Numbered from the stretch's first letter, positions 28,387 through 37,063 are shown. The stretch: 64,000 bases of DNA from a bacterium (GCA_016716565.1 JADJWC010000001.1:1240001-1304000), one strand, 5' to 3'. The notes: generated from the letters alone by a model not told the origin. Program-made: numbers and translations.

Positions 28387-28404
28387 CACTATCTCCTATC
28401 TAAA

Positions 28405-28923
28405 TTAAAAATACCAATAACTATAAATAGTTGATTGTTTAACAGTATCAGGGGTGAATCCAATCGTTTGGTCATTTTGCCTCCAGGTTACTGATACAGT
28501 TATTTTCTTATTCCAGGTTCTCTCTGCAACATCAGTGTTTATACTATTTGGATTAAAAGGGTCTGGTTTTACATATGATACCTTACAGTTGGAGAAGAAC
28601 ACGACTGAGCCAACTGTGTCAGTCTGGGTGTAACTATTGAAATCGTCAAAATCATTAAAGTTATCTGGGTGCGTTTCTCCTGTCTCAGGCTTAGGAGGAT
28701 AAGTAAGGGAGGAAATTAAGCAAGGACCTTCCTTCGTATTAGTATCATAATATTTTTCGGTTGCACTCTCAATCAATGATGTTGCAATTGAATTTGCTAT
28801 AATCCCATATTTTGAATCTATAAGAATGCTATCTGTTAAAAGAATATTATTATTTATCCTTACTATCGATAAGGAAAGAAGCATAAGTGCTCCGATAGCA
28901 AACAATTGTTCACCTGTGTTCAT
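28405..28923 (-). CDS. PilV/GspI-like pseudopilin-type protein, cassette 1 first gene
   Basis: A 172-residue protein with an N-terminal helix (LFAIGALMLLSLSIV) and no standard prepilin cleavage motif. The region NFNDFDDFNSYTQT matches NYNDIDDYQGYTRT in the paralogue at 32486. IGALxLLxL and the LIExxxxK helix are also shared. It contains two cysteines that could form a disulfide outside the membrane. It is the first gene of the operon. A degenerate sigma-54-like site lies about 45 bases upstream. Confidence 0.6.
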   Translation of the reverse strand: MNTGEQLFAIGALMLLSLSIVRINNNILLTDSILIDSKYGIIANSIATSLIESATEKYYDTNTKEGPCLISSLTYPPKPETGETHPDNFNDFDDFNSYTQTDTVGSVVFFSNCKVSYVKPDPFNPNSINTDVAERTWNKKITVSVTWRQNDQTIGFTPDTVKQSTIYSYWYF

Positions 28924-28963
28924 AAAACTATCTTCCGTTATAAATTATTATTATTATTATCCT

Positions 28964-28981
28964 ACGCAAGAATTATGCAAC
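28964..28981 (-). promoter_or_regulatory. Degenerate sigma-54-like promoter candidate for cassette 1
   Basis: On the minus strand TTGCAT, AATTC, TTGCG resembles TGGCAC-N5-TTGCW. The -12 GC is intact, but the -24 GG is TG. Its placement about 43 bases upstream of the first gene matches the position of the good site in front of cassette 2. Confidence 0.3.
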
Positions 28982-29262
28982 TTTTATTATTAATTAATAG
29001 ATGCTATTCTTAAAAATTTTGAATGTTTTTAATTCAGATTTCAGTGCTCAAAAACGTAAAATATGTCACCTCTGACAGATTTAGCAAAAGGTTCAAAAAT
29101 TGAGCAGTTTAAGAGCAATAATTACTATAGTATTTAAGTAAAAAATTCTTTAATCAATAAGAAGCCCGCCATTTAACGTCATTATTAGCGGATAAACTAT
29201 TATTAAAAAAATCATGTCCGATAAATAGTTATTGCTAAAGTTGAATTCTATTTAAATAAGTA

Positions 29263-29415
29263 CTATTTTGAAATTATCATCAAAGCAGCAAGCAGTACAG
29301 AAATCACCACCACGATCTTTGTAAGATTGATTACTCCGTTATGTTTTGCATTAACAAATCCGGAGAACTCAGAAACATCTGCTGTTCCGTTTTTGTTTGG
29401 TTTAAATTGCATCAT
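29263..29415 (-). CDS. Small single-helix membrane protein (50 residues)
   Basis: The ORF starts ATG ATG, with GAGGG 5 bases upstream of the first ATG. It encodes MMQFKPNKNGTADVSEFSG, then a neutral linker, then one membrane helix (IVVVISVLLAALMII) ending SK. The stop is TAG at 29263. The strong ribosome site and clean amphipathic layout argue for a real gene. I recognise no family. It sits alone between the two pseudopilin cassettes and is on the same strand as both. Confidence 0.55.
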   Translation of the reverse strand: MMQFKPNKNGTADVSEFSGFVNAKHNGVINLTKIVVVISVLLAALMIISK

Positions 29416-29606
29416 ATGTTCCCTCTGATAATATATTTTCTTTCATTATTTATTTTCAGCTATAATGCTGAATTTTTGTTTTCTGGATGTAATATTCTTC
29501 TTTCACAGATTACGACTGAATTTTTTTTAACAGTATAATTAAAGCAATCGCTGTGCTAAAATTGAAAAGGTTGATTTGCATTGAAAAGGGCGTGTTCAGT
29601 CAAGAC

Positions 29607-29657
29607 ATAAGTAAAAATGGCGACAAAGTCGTCGCCAATATTTTCGTCGGGACTTAT
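29607..29657. repeat. GC-rich imperfect hairpin in the gene-poor stretch
   Basis: The core GGCGAC-AAAGTC-GTCGCC (29619-29636) is flanked by complementary A/T runs. It is closed by ATAAGT (29607-29612) and ACTTAT (29652-29657). It stands out in very AT-rich DNA. It may be a small structured RNA, a minus-strand terminator or a repeat relic. Confidence 0.45.
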
Positions 29658-30395
29658 AAATATATTAACAAAAATTGATAATACTATTTGCGATTTATCT
29701 ATGTAAACGATTACATCTTATAAGAGTTTAAAAACAATTAAGATGATTTTCAATGAATATTTTCTTTAAGTTGATCTAAATTTTCTTCTGAATATTTTCT
29801 TCTTTCAGCAATCAGTTCATAAATTCTTCATTATTATGTTCTCGTAAAAATTTTTTCTACTTACTAAACATTTTATTATGAAGAAATGATAATCTTTAAA
29901 AGTCGACCCATATAATGTTCTTATTATAAATGAATTTCAGGCGTGGTTCAAATGGAAGAGAAGTTACGCTGAAGTAACAACCAGTACAGAAAATTAATAG
30001 ATCATTAAGCTGATGTAGAGTTTGTCCCTCGGTTGTTTATTCCAAAAGCAGATAACAAAAGATCAGCGAAAATAATCCGAGAAAAATTTTTCTCCTCAGA
30101 TGTTCATTAAAAATAGATTGGTATTGTCTTTATCATCAAATAAAATCATAAAAGCGACAAATATGCCGCAGCTAAAATATTATCCTGAGAGGTGATTCTT
30201 TCAATAATAAGTGTATTCCAAACTTCTAATGAATGAACTTATAACAGATGGAAAATTTTACTTGAATTTACATCCATCGATGATTTGAGATTGGCAAAAA
30301 AATCAATAAAGTCAATTTTCAATGGTATCTATTTTGAGAAAATAGATGAAGTAAAAAAAAGATTAGAATTCAGTATAATTTTTTGAGGAATTAAA

Positions 30396-30824
30396 ATGAT
30401 AGTTGATCAAGATTTAACGAAGCTCTTAAAGAAAAATAATTTTTTCCAAAATGTAGATCCAACTTTTATTGATTCATTTATAAAACCTAAAAATTTCTTT
30501 CTTGCGAAAGAAGGAACTCTACTTTACACTTATTCTGATGAGTCTACTACTTTATACCTAATTGTTGAGGGAGAAGTGAAAATAAAGTTCGCAACAGGAA
30601 AGTTGATTGAATTCAGATATTTGCTAGATTTTTTTGGTGAAAAAGAAATATTGGAGAATTCGAACAGGATATCTGCTGCTATTGCAAATAGAGACTCTGT
30701 CCTTTATAGTATTCAATTAGACGAATTGAATTCATTAATTGATAAATATCCGGTTATAAGTGAAAACCTAAAGGCAATGAGTGTTACTCATCGTGATGCT
30801 GAAGAACCGGTTAGTGTAAAGTAA
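30396..30824 (+). CDS. Stand-alone cyclic-nucleotide-binding-domain protein
   Basis: A 142-residue protein made of a single cNMP-binding-type beta-barrel. The phosphate-binding cassette region reads FFGEKEILENSNRISAAIA, keeping Gly-Glu and an arginine at the ligand-binding position. No DNA-binding domain follows, so it is not a Crp/Fnr activator. It may be a regulatory subunit acting by protein contact. The start is supported by GAGGA 7 bases upstream, and a TATAAT lies just before. It points toward, and converges with, cassette 2. Confidence 0.75.
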   Translation: MIVDQDLTKLLKKNNFFQNVDPTFIDSFIKPKNFFLAKEGTLLYTYSDESTTLYLIVEGEVKIKFATGKLIEFRYLLDFFGEKEILENSNRISAAIANRDSVLYSIQLDELNSLIDKYPVISENLKAMSVTHRDAEEPVSVK

Positions 30825-30924
30825 AGATTAAAGCTTGAGCGAAATTAAAATTTTTAATAATCAGCAGTAGAACGGTTCAATACAATTCGCTATAATTATT
30901 AAAAAATAAACCAGGCTCAATTAT

Positions 30925-31935
30925 TTATTCCCACCAGCTTGCAATTTTAAACCTTGATGATTTTAGATAAAGCTGAGCGTTTTTTATTGCTTCACTGCTA
31001 TAATAAAATGATGCATTTCCTGTTGCATGCAAATCTACATCCGAACCAACTAATATTGTGGCACCGTAGATACCTCCATTGCCAGTGATCTGGCATACGA
31101 TTGAGGATTCATGATAAACAAGAATAATACCTCGATAAGTAAATTTACCACTCATGGTTAGATTTCCATTTATGATCATAATTCCATCTCCGTCACACGT
31201 TCCTGAAAGATGAATATTACCATTCATAAAAGTTATTTTTGGTGATGTAGGAGTACCAAAATGCATTCCTGACGTATAGGTTCCCGAGGAAACTGTAATA
31301 TCAGCTGCAAAAATAAGGTTCATTGTTAGTTCTTCCCAATCAGTAGTATCGTTAGAAGAATGAACACTTGGCGAACCTCCATAACCTTCTATGTCATTTG
31401 CTATCTTCGGTTTAATATTTTCTATAAAAAATATACTGTCAACTGGTTCATCCAGAATCACACCTGGTACGGGCGATTCTGACCCTGCACTTCCATCGAT
31501 ATTGGTATCATTGCCATCAATATCCAGATTTCCGTTAAGTTGCAATTCTAATACATCTGAAACAATGTAAATCGCACCGAGTGCAGGAGGAAGATGAACA
31601 GGATCACGGGCTGCTTTAACAATTGCCTGGTGAGTTGCATCGCTAAAATGTCCCACTGAGGTTATTACAAGAAGTGAGTCAGGACCACTTATGTTAATGT
31701 CGTAGTATCCGTCTAAAACAGGATTATTATTGAAAGTTCCTTTGAGTGTCTTGTCCCTTCTCATCTTCTCAAAGTAGATTTCAACGCCCGTATTTGCGAT
31801 TAACCTGGCTTGAGTATCTAAATAATGATCTACGGTTACAGCTAAGCCCTGTTTAGAGTTCGCATTTAATTTTAAAATTAAATATGATGTAATAATTGAA
31901 AAGCCCAGTACGAGAATGATTAAAGATTTACCCAT
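30925..31935 (-). CDS. PilX-like pseudopilin-type protein, cassette 2 third gene
   Basis: A 336-residue protein starting MGKSLIILVLGF, an N-terminal membrane helix, followed by DTQARLIANTGVEIYFEKM in the position of the PilX-like helix. The middle part is a beta-rich region with repeated hydrophobic strands (ITFMNGNIHLSGT, IMIINGNLTMSG) resembling a right-handed beta-solenoid. The C-terminus is FKIASWWE. ATG 31935 overlaps the upstream stop by one base (TAATG) and has GAGGA upstream. An upstream in-frame start would run into the previous gene. Confidence 0.62.
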   Translation of the reverse strand: MGKSLIILVLGFSIITSYLILKLNANSKQGLAVTVDHYLDTQARLIANTGVEIYFEKMRRDKTLKGTFNNNPVLDGYYDINISGPDSLLVITSVGHFSDATHQAIVKAARDPVHLPPALGAIYIVSDVLELQLNGNLDIDGNDTNIDGSAGSESPVPGVILDEPVDSIFFIENIKPKIANDIEGYGGSPSVHSSNDTTDWEELTMNLIFAADITVSSGTYTSGMHFGTPTSPKITFMNGNIHLSGTCDGDGIMIINGNLTMSGKFTYRGIILVYHESSIVCQITGNGGIYGATILVGSDVDLHATGNASFYYSSEAIKNAQLYLKSSRFKIASWWE

Positions 31936-32483
31936 TATAAATTCCTCGGATTTATGGTCATTTCCCAATAAGTAAATAAAAAGTTATCATCCACTTCTTC
32001 AATTGATTCTATCCAAAGTTCAGCCTTGACGTAACAAATATTTTCAAAGCTAGATGATGGTTTATACGATTTATCGAAATAAGAAAATTTAATCTTGCTT
32101 AACCCCAGCGATGGACCTCTGAGCGTATCGGTATTCGTTACCCGTATGAGTATTTTATCATGTGGATTTAGAGTTCCGTTGGCATCAGAAGTATCACTCA
32201 CAAAATATGTAACGCTGTCTACTGACCCATTCAAATCGATATCTGAATAAAAAGAAATTCTCTCGGAATCAGCCTCGATAAATGGAGTGTTTTCATATTC
32301 GTAACCAATCTTACGCAGATCATAATTTATCATATCGGCAAGAGTTTTGGCATTTTGTTGCATTTGCAACTCGGAATCTGAAGCGAATCGAGTCTTCGAT
32401 TGGTAAGTATTTGCATTGAAAAGAGCAAGCATAACTATGCCTGCAATAATTACAGAACCGAGAATATCAAGCAATATATTCAT
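31935..32483 (-). CDS. PilW/GspJ-like pseudopilin-type protein, cassette 2 second gene
   Basis: A 182-residue protein with an N-terminal helix (DILGSVIIAGIVMLALF). The conserved SELQMQQNAKTLADMI and YDLRKIGYE segments align with the cassette 1 paralogue, as does PHDKILIRVTN. No prepilin-type cleavage site is visible. It starts 2 bases after the first gene ends and overlaps the third gene by one base. The three genes are therefore a tightly coupled operon. Confidence 0.62.
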   Translation of the reverse strand: MNILLDILGSVIIAGIVMLALFNANTYQSKTRFASDSELQMQQNAKTLADMINYDLRKIGYEYENTPFIEADSERISFYSDIDLNGSVDSVTYFVSDTSDANGTLNPHDKILIRVTNTDTLRGPSLGLSKIKFSYFDKSYKPSSSFENICYVKAELWIESIEEVDDNFLFTYWEMTINPRNL

Positions 32484-32485
32484 GA

Positions 32486-32971
32486 TTATTTAAGTGTGAA
32501 TATGAATGATAAGCTAACTGGTTTTTTCAGATAAGGACTTGTTACAGTTACTTTTACTTTTTTGTAAAAAGTCTGTGCGGACGATATTTGATCTGGATTG
32601 CCCTCATTTACATACCAAACCTCACAGGACACAAGATAGTTTTCTGCGTGAGGCAGCGATACTGTTCTTGTGTACCCCTGATAATCATCTATATCATTAT
32701 AGTTAGGATAGGTCTCCGAACTTGCCGGTCCAAAATTGTTGTATGGTGTAAGATCTGTGCGGTCGGTAGTCGGAAAATCAACGGTAACTGCATCGAATGC
32801 TTTTTGCTTGATTTCTTCTATTAAATCATCAGCGAGGGAAAATGCTGTAAGATAAATTTTATTCTCTACTTCAATCGTTTGATTTTCAAGGAGTGAAGTA
32901 TTGAACCGAAGGTTGACTAAAGCGAGTAATGTTAACGCGCCAATGCTTATAATGGAATGCGAATTTGACAT
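32486..32971 (-). CDS. PilV/GspI-like pseudopilin-type protein, cassette 2 first gene
   Basis: About 161 residues from ATG 32971. The N-terminal helix is SIISIGALTLLALV, and the NYNDIDDYQGYTRT block matches the cassette 1 paralogue. A ribosome site AAGGTGA sits 5 bases before the ATG. A longer reading frame extends upstream to 33004 but would run into the sigma-54 promoter, so it is rejected. No canonical prepilin signal is seen. Confidence 0.62.
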   Translation of the reverse strand: MSNSHSIISIGALTLLALVNLRFNTSLLENQTIEVENKIYLTAFSLADDLIEEIKQKAFDAVTVDFPTTDRTDLTPYNNFGPASSETYPNYNDIDDYQGYTRTVSLPHAENYLVSCEVWYVNEGNPDQISSAQTFYKKVKVTVTSPYLKKPVSLSFIFTLK

Positions 32972-32998
32972 ATGTTCACCTTTTTTTTGGCAAAAAAA

Positions 32999-33016
32999 TA
33001 GCAACGCCTGTGCCTA
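32999..33016 (-). promoter_or_regulatory. Sigma-54 promoter for pseudopilin cassette 2
   Basis: The minus strand reads TAGGCACAGGCGTTGCTA. GGCAC (-24) and TTGCT (-12) match TGGCAC-N5-TTGCW with the obligatory GG-N10-GC spacing. Transcription would start near 32989, giving an 18-base leader with the ribosome site of the gene at 32971. Confidence 0.85.
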
Positions 33017-33055
33017 ACAACGCGACAATTATGTCTTTGCAAAGAAAAAATTATT

Positions 33056-33071
33056 TACTGTTTTTACAGTA
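33056..33071. promoter_or_regulatory. Perfect palindrome, candidate activator site
   Basis: TACTGT-TTTT-ACAGTA is a perfect 6+6 inverted repeat about 75 bases upstream of the predicted sigma-54 start. That is close to the usual range for an NtrC-type enhancer. The adjacent NtrC-family gene is the obvious candidate binder, by inference. Confidence 0.4.
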
Positions 33072-33169
33072 TTAATAATTTCAGGTGAGTTCAGCAGTAG
33101 AAATTACCGAAGTTGTTCCTGATTTGTTACAAGAAATTAAAAGAGAAAATTCAATATAGGATAAGAGCG

Positions 33170-34543
33170 TTAATTCCGTCGTTCTCTGATTGCTTTCAAT
33201 CTTCTTTGCAGAGTTCTTTCGCTTACTCCAAGTAGTGGTGCAGCTCTTTGAACACTGTTACCAACAGTTTTCATAATGCTTAAAATATGTTCTTCAGCTG
33301 CAAGGTTTAGAGTGGTCAACTTTGGTTTGTGATTGTTTCCATTCTCAATTGGTCTCAGGTATTCTTTCGGAAGGTCAATTGAATTGATGTGCGTTTCGCC
33401 AAAAGTTTTGGCAACAGCATTCATTATTATATTTTCAAGTTCTCTCACATTACCAGGAAATGTATAATGTTTAAGAGATTCGAGTACGCTATCTGAAAAT
33501 CCCTGGATACTTTTATTATAAGTCCTGTTGGCTAATTCAAGGAAATGTTCCGCCAAAAGAACAACATCATCACCACGCCGGTTAAGAGGCGGCATAAAAA
33601 TAAAACCGCGATTTAACCTGTAGTACAAATCAGCTCTGAATTCTTTATTATTAACTGCCTGAAGTAAATCCCTATTAGTTGCTGATATTATTCTTATATC
33701 AAGCTGCACCGGTCGTGGATCACCGATTCTGTAGATTTCGTTGTATTGAATTGTACGAAGCAATTTTCCCTGAAGAGCGATTGGCAGTTCACCAACCTCA
33801 TCAAGGAAAATGGTTCCGCCGTTTGCAGCTTCAAAATATCCGACTTTATCTTCTACTGCACCAGTAAAGGTTCCTTTTTTATAGCCGAATAGTTCACTTT
33901 CAAATAAGCTTGGTGAGATAGAAGCTAAGTTAACGGCAACAAAAGGTTTTCCTCTTCTTGGTGAAAGATCATGAATTTTCCTGGCAATCATATCTTTACC
34001 GGTTCCGGTTTCTCCCGCAATAAAAACTGTTTCGTTTGTAGGTGCAAAAATTTCAACCAGCTCAAAAACTTTGTGCATTACCGGTGAATCTGTAATAATA
34101 TCAGAAAATATTCTTCTGCTTGGCTTATGCTCAAACAATGATCTCCTCAATGAATCTCTTTCAGATTCAAGAAGCTTTGTATCGATTGCTCTGCGAATAG
34201 TTAATAATAGTCTGTCTGTGTCCGGCGGCTTTGTAATAAATTCGTAAGCTCCGAGTTTGATGGCTTTTAGAGCAATCTGAACTTCGTGCACTGCAGTTAT
34301 TACAACAACAGGGATTCCGGGATAAACCGCATATATTTTTTCAAGCAGTTCCAATCCGTTCATCTCTGGCATGAAAATGTCGAGAAGAATTAAATCAATG
34401 TCTGTTCTATCAAGCAAAGGTAGCACATTCAAAGGATTTGATTCCGTAATTACGTTTGCATAGCCTTCCTGGTTCAGGAAATCCTTCATTAATTCCAAAT
34501 AAGAAGGTTCATCATCAACTATTAAGATCGGATTTTTCTCCAC
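33170..34543 (-). CDS. Sigma-54-dependent NtrC-family response regulator
   Basis: About 457 residues. The receiver domain begins PILIVDDEPS with the phosphoacceptor aspartate in LILLDIFMPEMNG. The AAA+ domain has Walker A GETGTGKD, the sigma-54 loop GTFTGA (usually GAFTGA), Walker B GGTIFLDEVGELP and the arginine-finger region. A Fis-type helix-turn-helix ends the protein (VSERTLQRRLKAI). I prefer GTG 34543 because it places the start just before the receiver. A TTG at 34651 would add 36 unrelated residues. It ends 150 bases from the sigma-54 promoter of cassette 2, its likely target. Confidence 0.88.
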   Translation of the reverse strand: MEKNPILIVDDEPSYLELMKDFLNQEGYANVITESNPLNVLPLLDRTDIDLILLDIFMPEMNGLELLEKIYAVYPGIPVVVITAVHEVQIALKAIKLGAYEFITKPPDTDRLLLTIRRAIDTKLLESERDSLRRSLFEHKPSRRIFSDIITDSPVMHKVFELVEIFAPTNETVFIAGETGTGKDMIARKIHDLSPRRGKPFVAVNLASISPSLFESELFGYKKGTFTGAVEDKVGYFEAANGGTIFLDEVGELPIALQGKLLRTIQYNEIYRIGDPRPVQLDIRIISATNRDLLQAVNNKEFRADLYYRLNRGFIFMPPLNRRGDDVVLLAEHFLELANRTYNKSIQGFSDSVLESLKHYTFPGNVRELENIIMNAVAKTFGETHINSIDLPKEYLRPIENGNNHKPKLTTLNLAAEEHILSIMKTVGNSVQRAAPLLGVSERTLQRRLKAIRERRN

Positions 34544-34717
34544 TTTGTTAATTCCCGCAGTTATTATCTGAATATTAAGAGCACCTATTTTAGATTTGTC
34601 TCCCGGCGTCAAAAATCGTGCAGACAATCTGATACTGTCGTAATACTGCAAATTTCTTTGATTTTGTTTATTTTGGAGTAGAAAATTTTTATAAATGCAT
34701 AAAGCGAAGGACCAAAT

Positions 34718-36979
34718 ATGACTGCAAATTTCGATATGATTAAAGCCTTATATAATAATTACCGGGAAAAATTGACCGAAGTCCGAAAGGTGCTGAACAG
34801 ACCATTAACGTATACTGAAAAAGTTTTATACACACATCTCTGGGACAATCCGACCAAAGAATTTCAAAGAGCTAAGGATTATGTTGAACTTTCACCAGAC
34901 AGAGTTGCTATGCAGGATGCAACTGCTCAAATGGCACTTCTCCAATTTATGTCTTCAGGGAAAAAAACTACAGCCGTCCCATCCACAGTTCACTGTGATC
35001 ATTTAATTCAAGCACAAGTTGGTGCAAAGGATGATTTGCTCAGAGCAAATGAGGAGAATAAAGAAGTCTTTGATTTTCTTCAAAGTATTTCTCAAAAGTA
35101 TGGAATTGGTTTCTGGAAACCTGGTGCTGGAATTATTCATCAAGTAGTCCTTGAAAACTATGCTTTTCCCGGTGGAATGATGATCGGAACAGATTCTCAC
35201 ACACCAAATGCTGGTGGACTTGGAATGATTGCAATCGGAGTCGGCGGTGCTGATGCTGTTGATGTGATGGCTGGAATGCCTTGGGAATTAAAATGGCCAA
35301 AAATTATTGGTGTTAAGCTAACAGGCAAAATGAGTGGCTGGACTTCTGCCAAAGATGTGATTCTTAAACTAGCAGGAATTCTTTCTGTGAAAGGCGGTAC
35401 TGGTGCAATAGTAGAGTATTTTGGTGAAGGAGCTTCATCAATTTCCTGTACAGGTAAAGGAACTATTTGTAATATGGGTGCTGAGATTGGTGCAACAACT
35501 TCAGTATTTCCTTTTGATGAAAAGATGTCATCTTATCTTAGAATTACAAAACGTGCTGATGTTGCTGCACTCGCTGAAGGTCTTGCAGATGAATTAAAAT
35601 CTGATGATGCAGTTTTCAAAAATCCGGAAACGTATTTTGATCAGGTAATCGAAATTAATTTAAGCGAGCTTGAGCCACATCTGAATGGTCCATTCACACC
35701 GGACAAAGCATGGCCGATTTCACAAATGAAAGAAGCGGTTAAAAAAGAAAATTATCCCGATAAAATTTCGGTTGCTTTAATTGGAAGCTGCACAAATTCA
35801 AGTTATGAAGATATTGATCGCTCAGCAAGTATTGCAAAGCTTGCACTATCAAAAGGATTGAAAGCAAAATCTCAATTCACAATTACTCCGGGTTCTGAAC
35901 AAGTTAGAGCAACCATTGAACGTGACGGTCAACTTAAGGCATTAACTGATATTGGAGGATTGATTCTTGCAAATGCTTGCGGACCGTGCATCGGAATGTG
36001 GAAGAGAATGGATATAAAAACAGGTGAAAAGAATACAATCGTAACTTCTTTCAACAGAAATTTTGCAAAAAGAAACGACGGCAATCCTGAAACACTTGCT
36101 TTTGTTGCTTCGCCAGAAATTACAACTGCGCTTGCGATTGCAGGAAGTCTTTCATTTAATCCGGTCACCGATGAACTTGTAAATGAAAAAGGAGAAAAAG
36201 TAAAATTGAATCCACCAACAGGAGAAGAACTCCCGCCAAAAGGATTTGATGAAGGAAGCAGCGGATTCATTGCACCAGCAAAAGATGGATCTTCAGTCGA
36301 AGTAAAAGTTGATCCAAAGAGTGAACGGCTTCAGTTGCTCGAACCATTCAAAAAATGGGATGGAAGAGATTTTACTGATCTTCCAGTACTTCTAAAAGCA
36401 AAAGGAAAATGCACAACAGATCATATTTCCATGGCAGGTCCATGGCTGAGATTCCGAGGACATCTTGATAATATTTCAAACAATATGTTCATCGGAGCAA
36501 CAAATGCTTACAGCGGAGACACAGGAAAAGTAAAAAATATTCTTACCGATGAAACCAAATCCGTTCCGGAAGTTGCGCGTGAGTATAAAGCGAAGGGTAT
36601 TGGTTGGGTAGTTATTGGTGATGAAAATTATGGTGAGGGTTCTTCACGTGAACATGCAGCAATGGAACCAAGATTTCTCGGTGGAAGAGCTATTATTGTA
36701 AAGAGCTTTGCAAGAATTCACGAAACAAATTTGAAGAAGCAGGGAATGCTGCCTTTAACTTTTGCTGATCCGAAAGATTATGATAAAATAAAAGAAGATG
36801 ATAAAGTTGATTTGCTCGTCACTCAGCTTGCACCGGTCAAGCAATTGAAGATGATCGTCAAACATTCAGATGGAAGCAAAGATGAAATAATACTCAACCA
36901 TACGATGAATGAAACACAGATTGGTTGGTTCAAAGCCGGTAGTGCGTTGAATTTAATTGCTGAGAAAAATAAAAACTAA
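34718..36979 (+). CDS. acn: Aconitate hydratase
   Basis: A 753-residue aconitase that interconverts citrate and isocitrate in the TCA cycle. The 4Fe-4S ligands are in GSCTNSSYEDI and ANACGPCIGMW. The swivel domain with GEGSSREHAAMEPRFLGG is complete. The N-terminal RPLTYTEKVLYTHLWD is closer to the mitochondrial type than to E. coli AcnA. AGGA lies upstream of the ATG. A strong hairpin follows. It depends on Fe-S assembly, here encoded by the suf operon in the same window. Confidence 0.95.
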   Translation: MTANFDMIKALYNNYREKLTEVRKVLNRPLTYTEKVLYTHLWDNPTKEFQRAKDYVELSPDRVAMQDATAQMALLQFMSSGKKTTAVPSTVHCDHLIQAQVGAKDDLLRANEENKEVFDFLQSISQKYGIGFWKPGAGIIHQVVLENYAFPGGMMIGTDSHTPNAGGLGMIAIGVGGADAVDVMAGMPWELKWPKIIGVKLTGKMSGWTSAKDVILKLAGILSVKGGTGAIVEYFGEGASSISCTGKGTICNMGAEIGATTSVFPFDEKMSSYLRITKRADVAALAEGLADELKSDDAVFKNPETYFDQVIEINLSELEPHLNGPFTPDKAWPISQMKEAVKKENYPDKISVALIGSCTNSSYEDIDRSASIAKLALSKGLKAKSQFTITPGSEQVRATIERDGQLKALTDIGGLILANACGPCIGMWKRMDIKTGEKNTIVTSFNRNFAKRNDGNPETLAFVASPEITTALAIAGSLSFNPVTDELVNEKGEKVKLNPPTGEELPPKGFDEGSSGFIAPAKDGSSVEVKVDPKSERLQLLEPFKKWDGRDFTDLPVLLKAKGKCTTDHISMAGPWLRFRGHLDNISNNMFIGATNAYSGDTGKVKNILTDETKSVPEVAREYKAKGIGWVVIGDENYGEGSSREHAAMEPRFLGGRAIIVKSFARIHETNLKKQGMLPLTFADPKDYDKIKEDDKVDLLVTQLAPVKQLKMIVKHSDGSKDEIILNHTMNETQIGWFKAGSALNLIAEKNKN

Positions 36980-37000
36980 TATCATTTTAACTTAGAGTTT

Positions 37001-37033
37001 ACAAACCCAATTTCTTTAAGAAATTGGGTTTGT
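37001..37033 (+). terminator. Hairpin terminator after aconitase
   Basis: ACAAACCCAATTTC (37001-37014) and GAAATTGGGTTTGT (37020-37033) form a perfect 14-base-pair stem with a 5-base loop, 21 bases after the stop. The T-run is short, so efficiency is uncertain. Confidence 0.65.
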
Positions 37034-37063
37034 TATTTCTGAAACTATAAATCGAGTGAATCA

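Larger units (their letters stand above)
28924..30395. other. Gene-poor AT-rich stretch between pseudopilin cassettes
   Basis: About 1.47 kb with no tracked gene that I accept. It holds a 50-codon membrane-protein ORF (29263-29415, minus) and a GC-rich hairpin (29607-29657). A degenerate sigma-54-like motif lies at 28964-28981. A 33-codon open stretch without start lies near 30012-30110. The rest shows no coding periodicity to my eye and may contain decayed sequence. Confidence 0.6.

Noticed and set aside
29341..29538. 65-codon plus-strand ORF in the gene-poor stretch
   Set aside because: It overlaps the better-supported 50-residue minus-strand gene, has no ribosome site and has an irregular Phe/Cys-rich composition.
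30012..30110. 33-codon open stretch reading ADVEFVPRLFIPKADNKRS
   Set aside because: It looks protein-like but has no start codon, with a stop just upstream. It could be a gene relic, but there is no recognised parent.
32972..33004. Upstream extension of the cassette 2 first gene from TTG 33004
   Set aside because: It would overlap the sigma-54 promoter. The ATG at 32971 has a good ribosome site and leads into the membrane helix.
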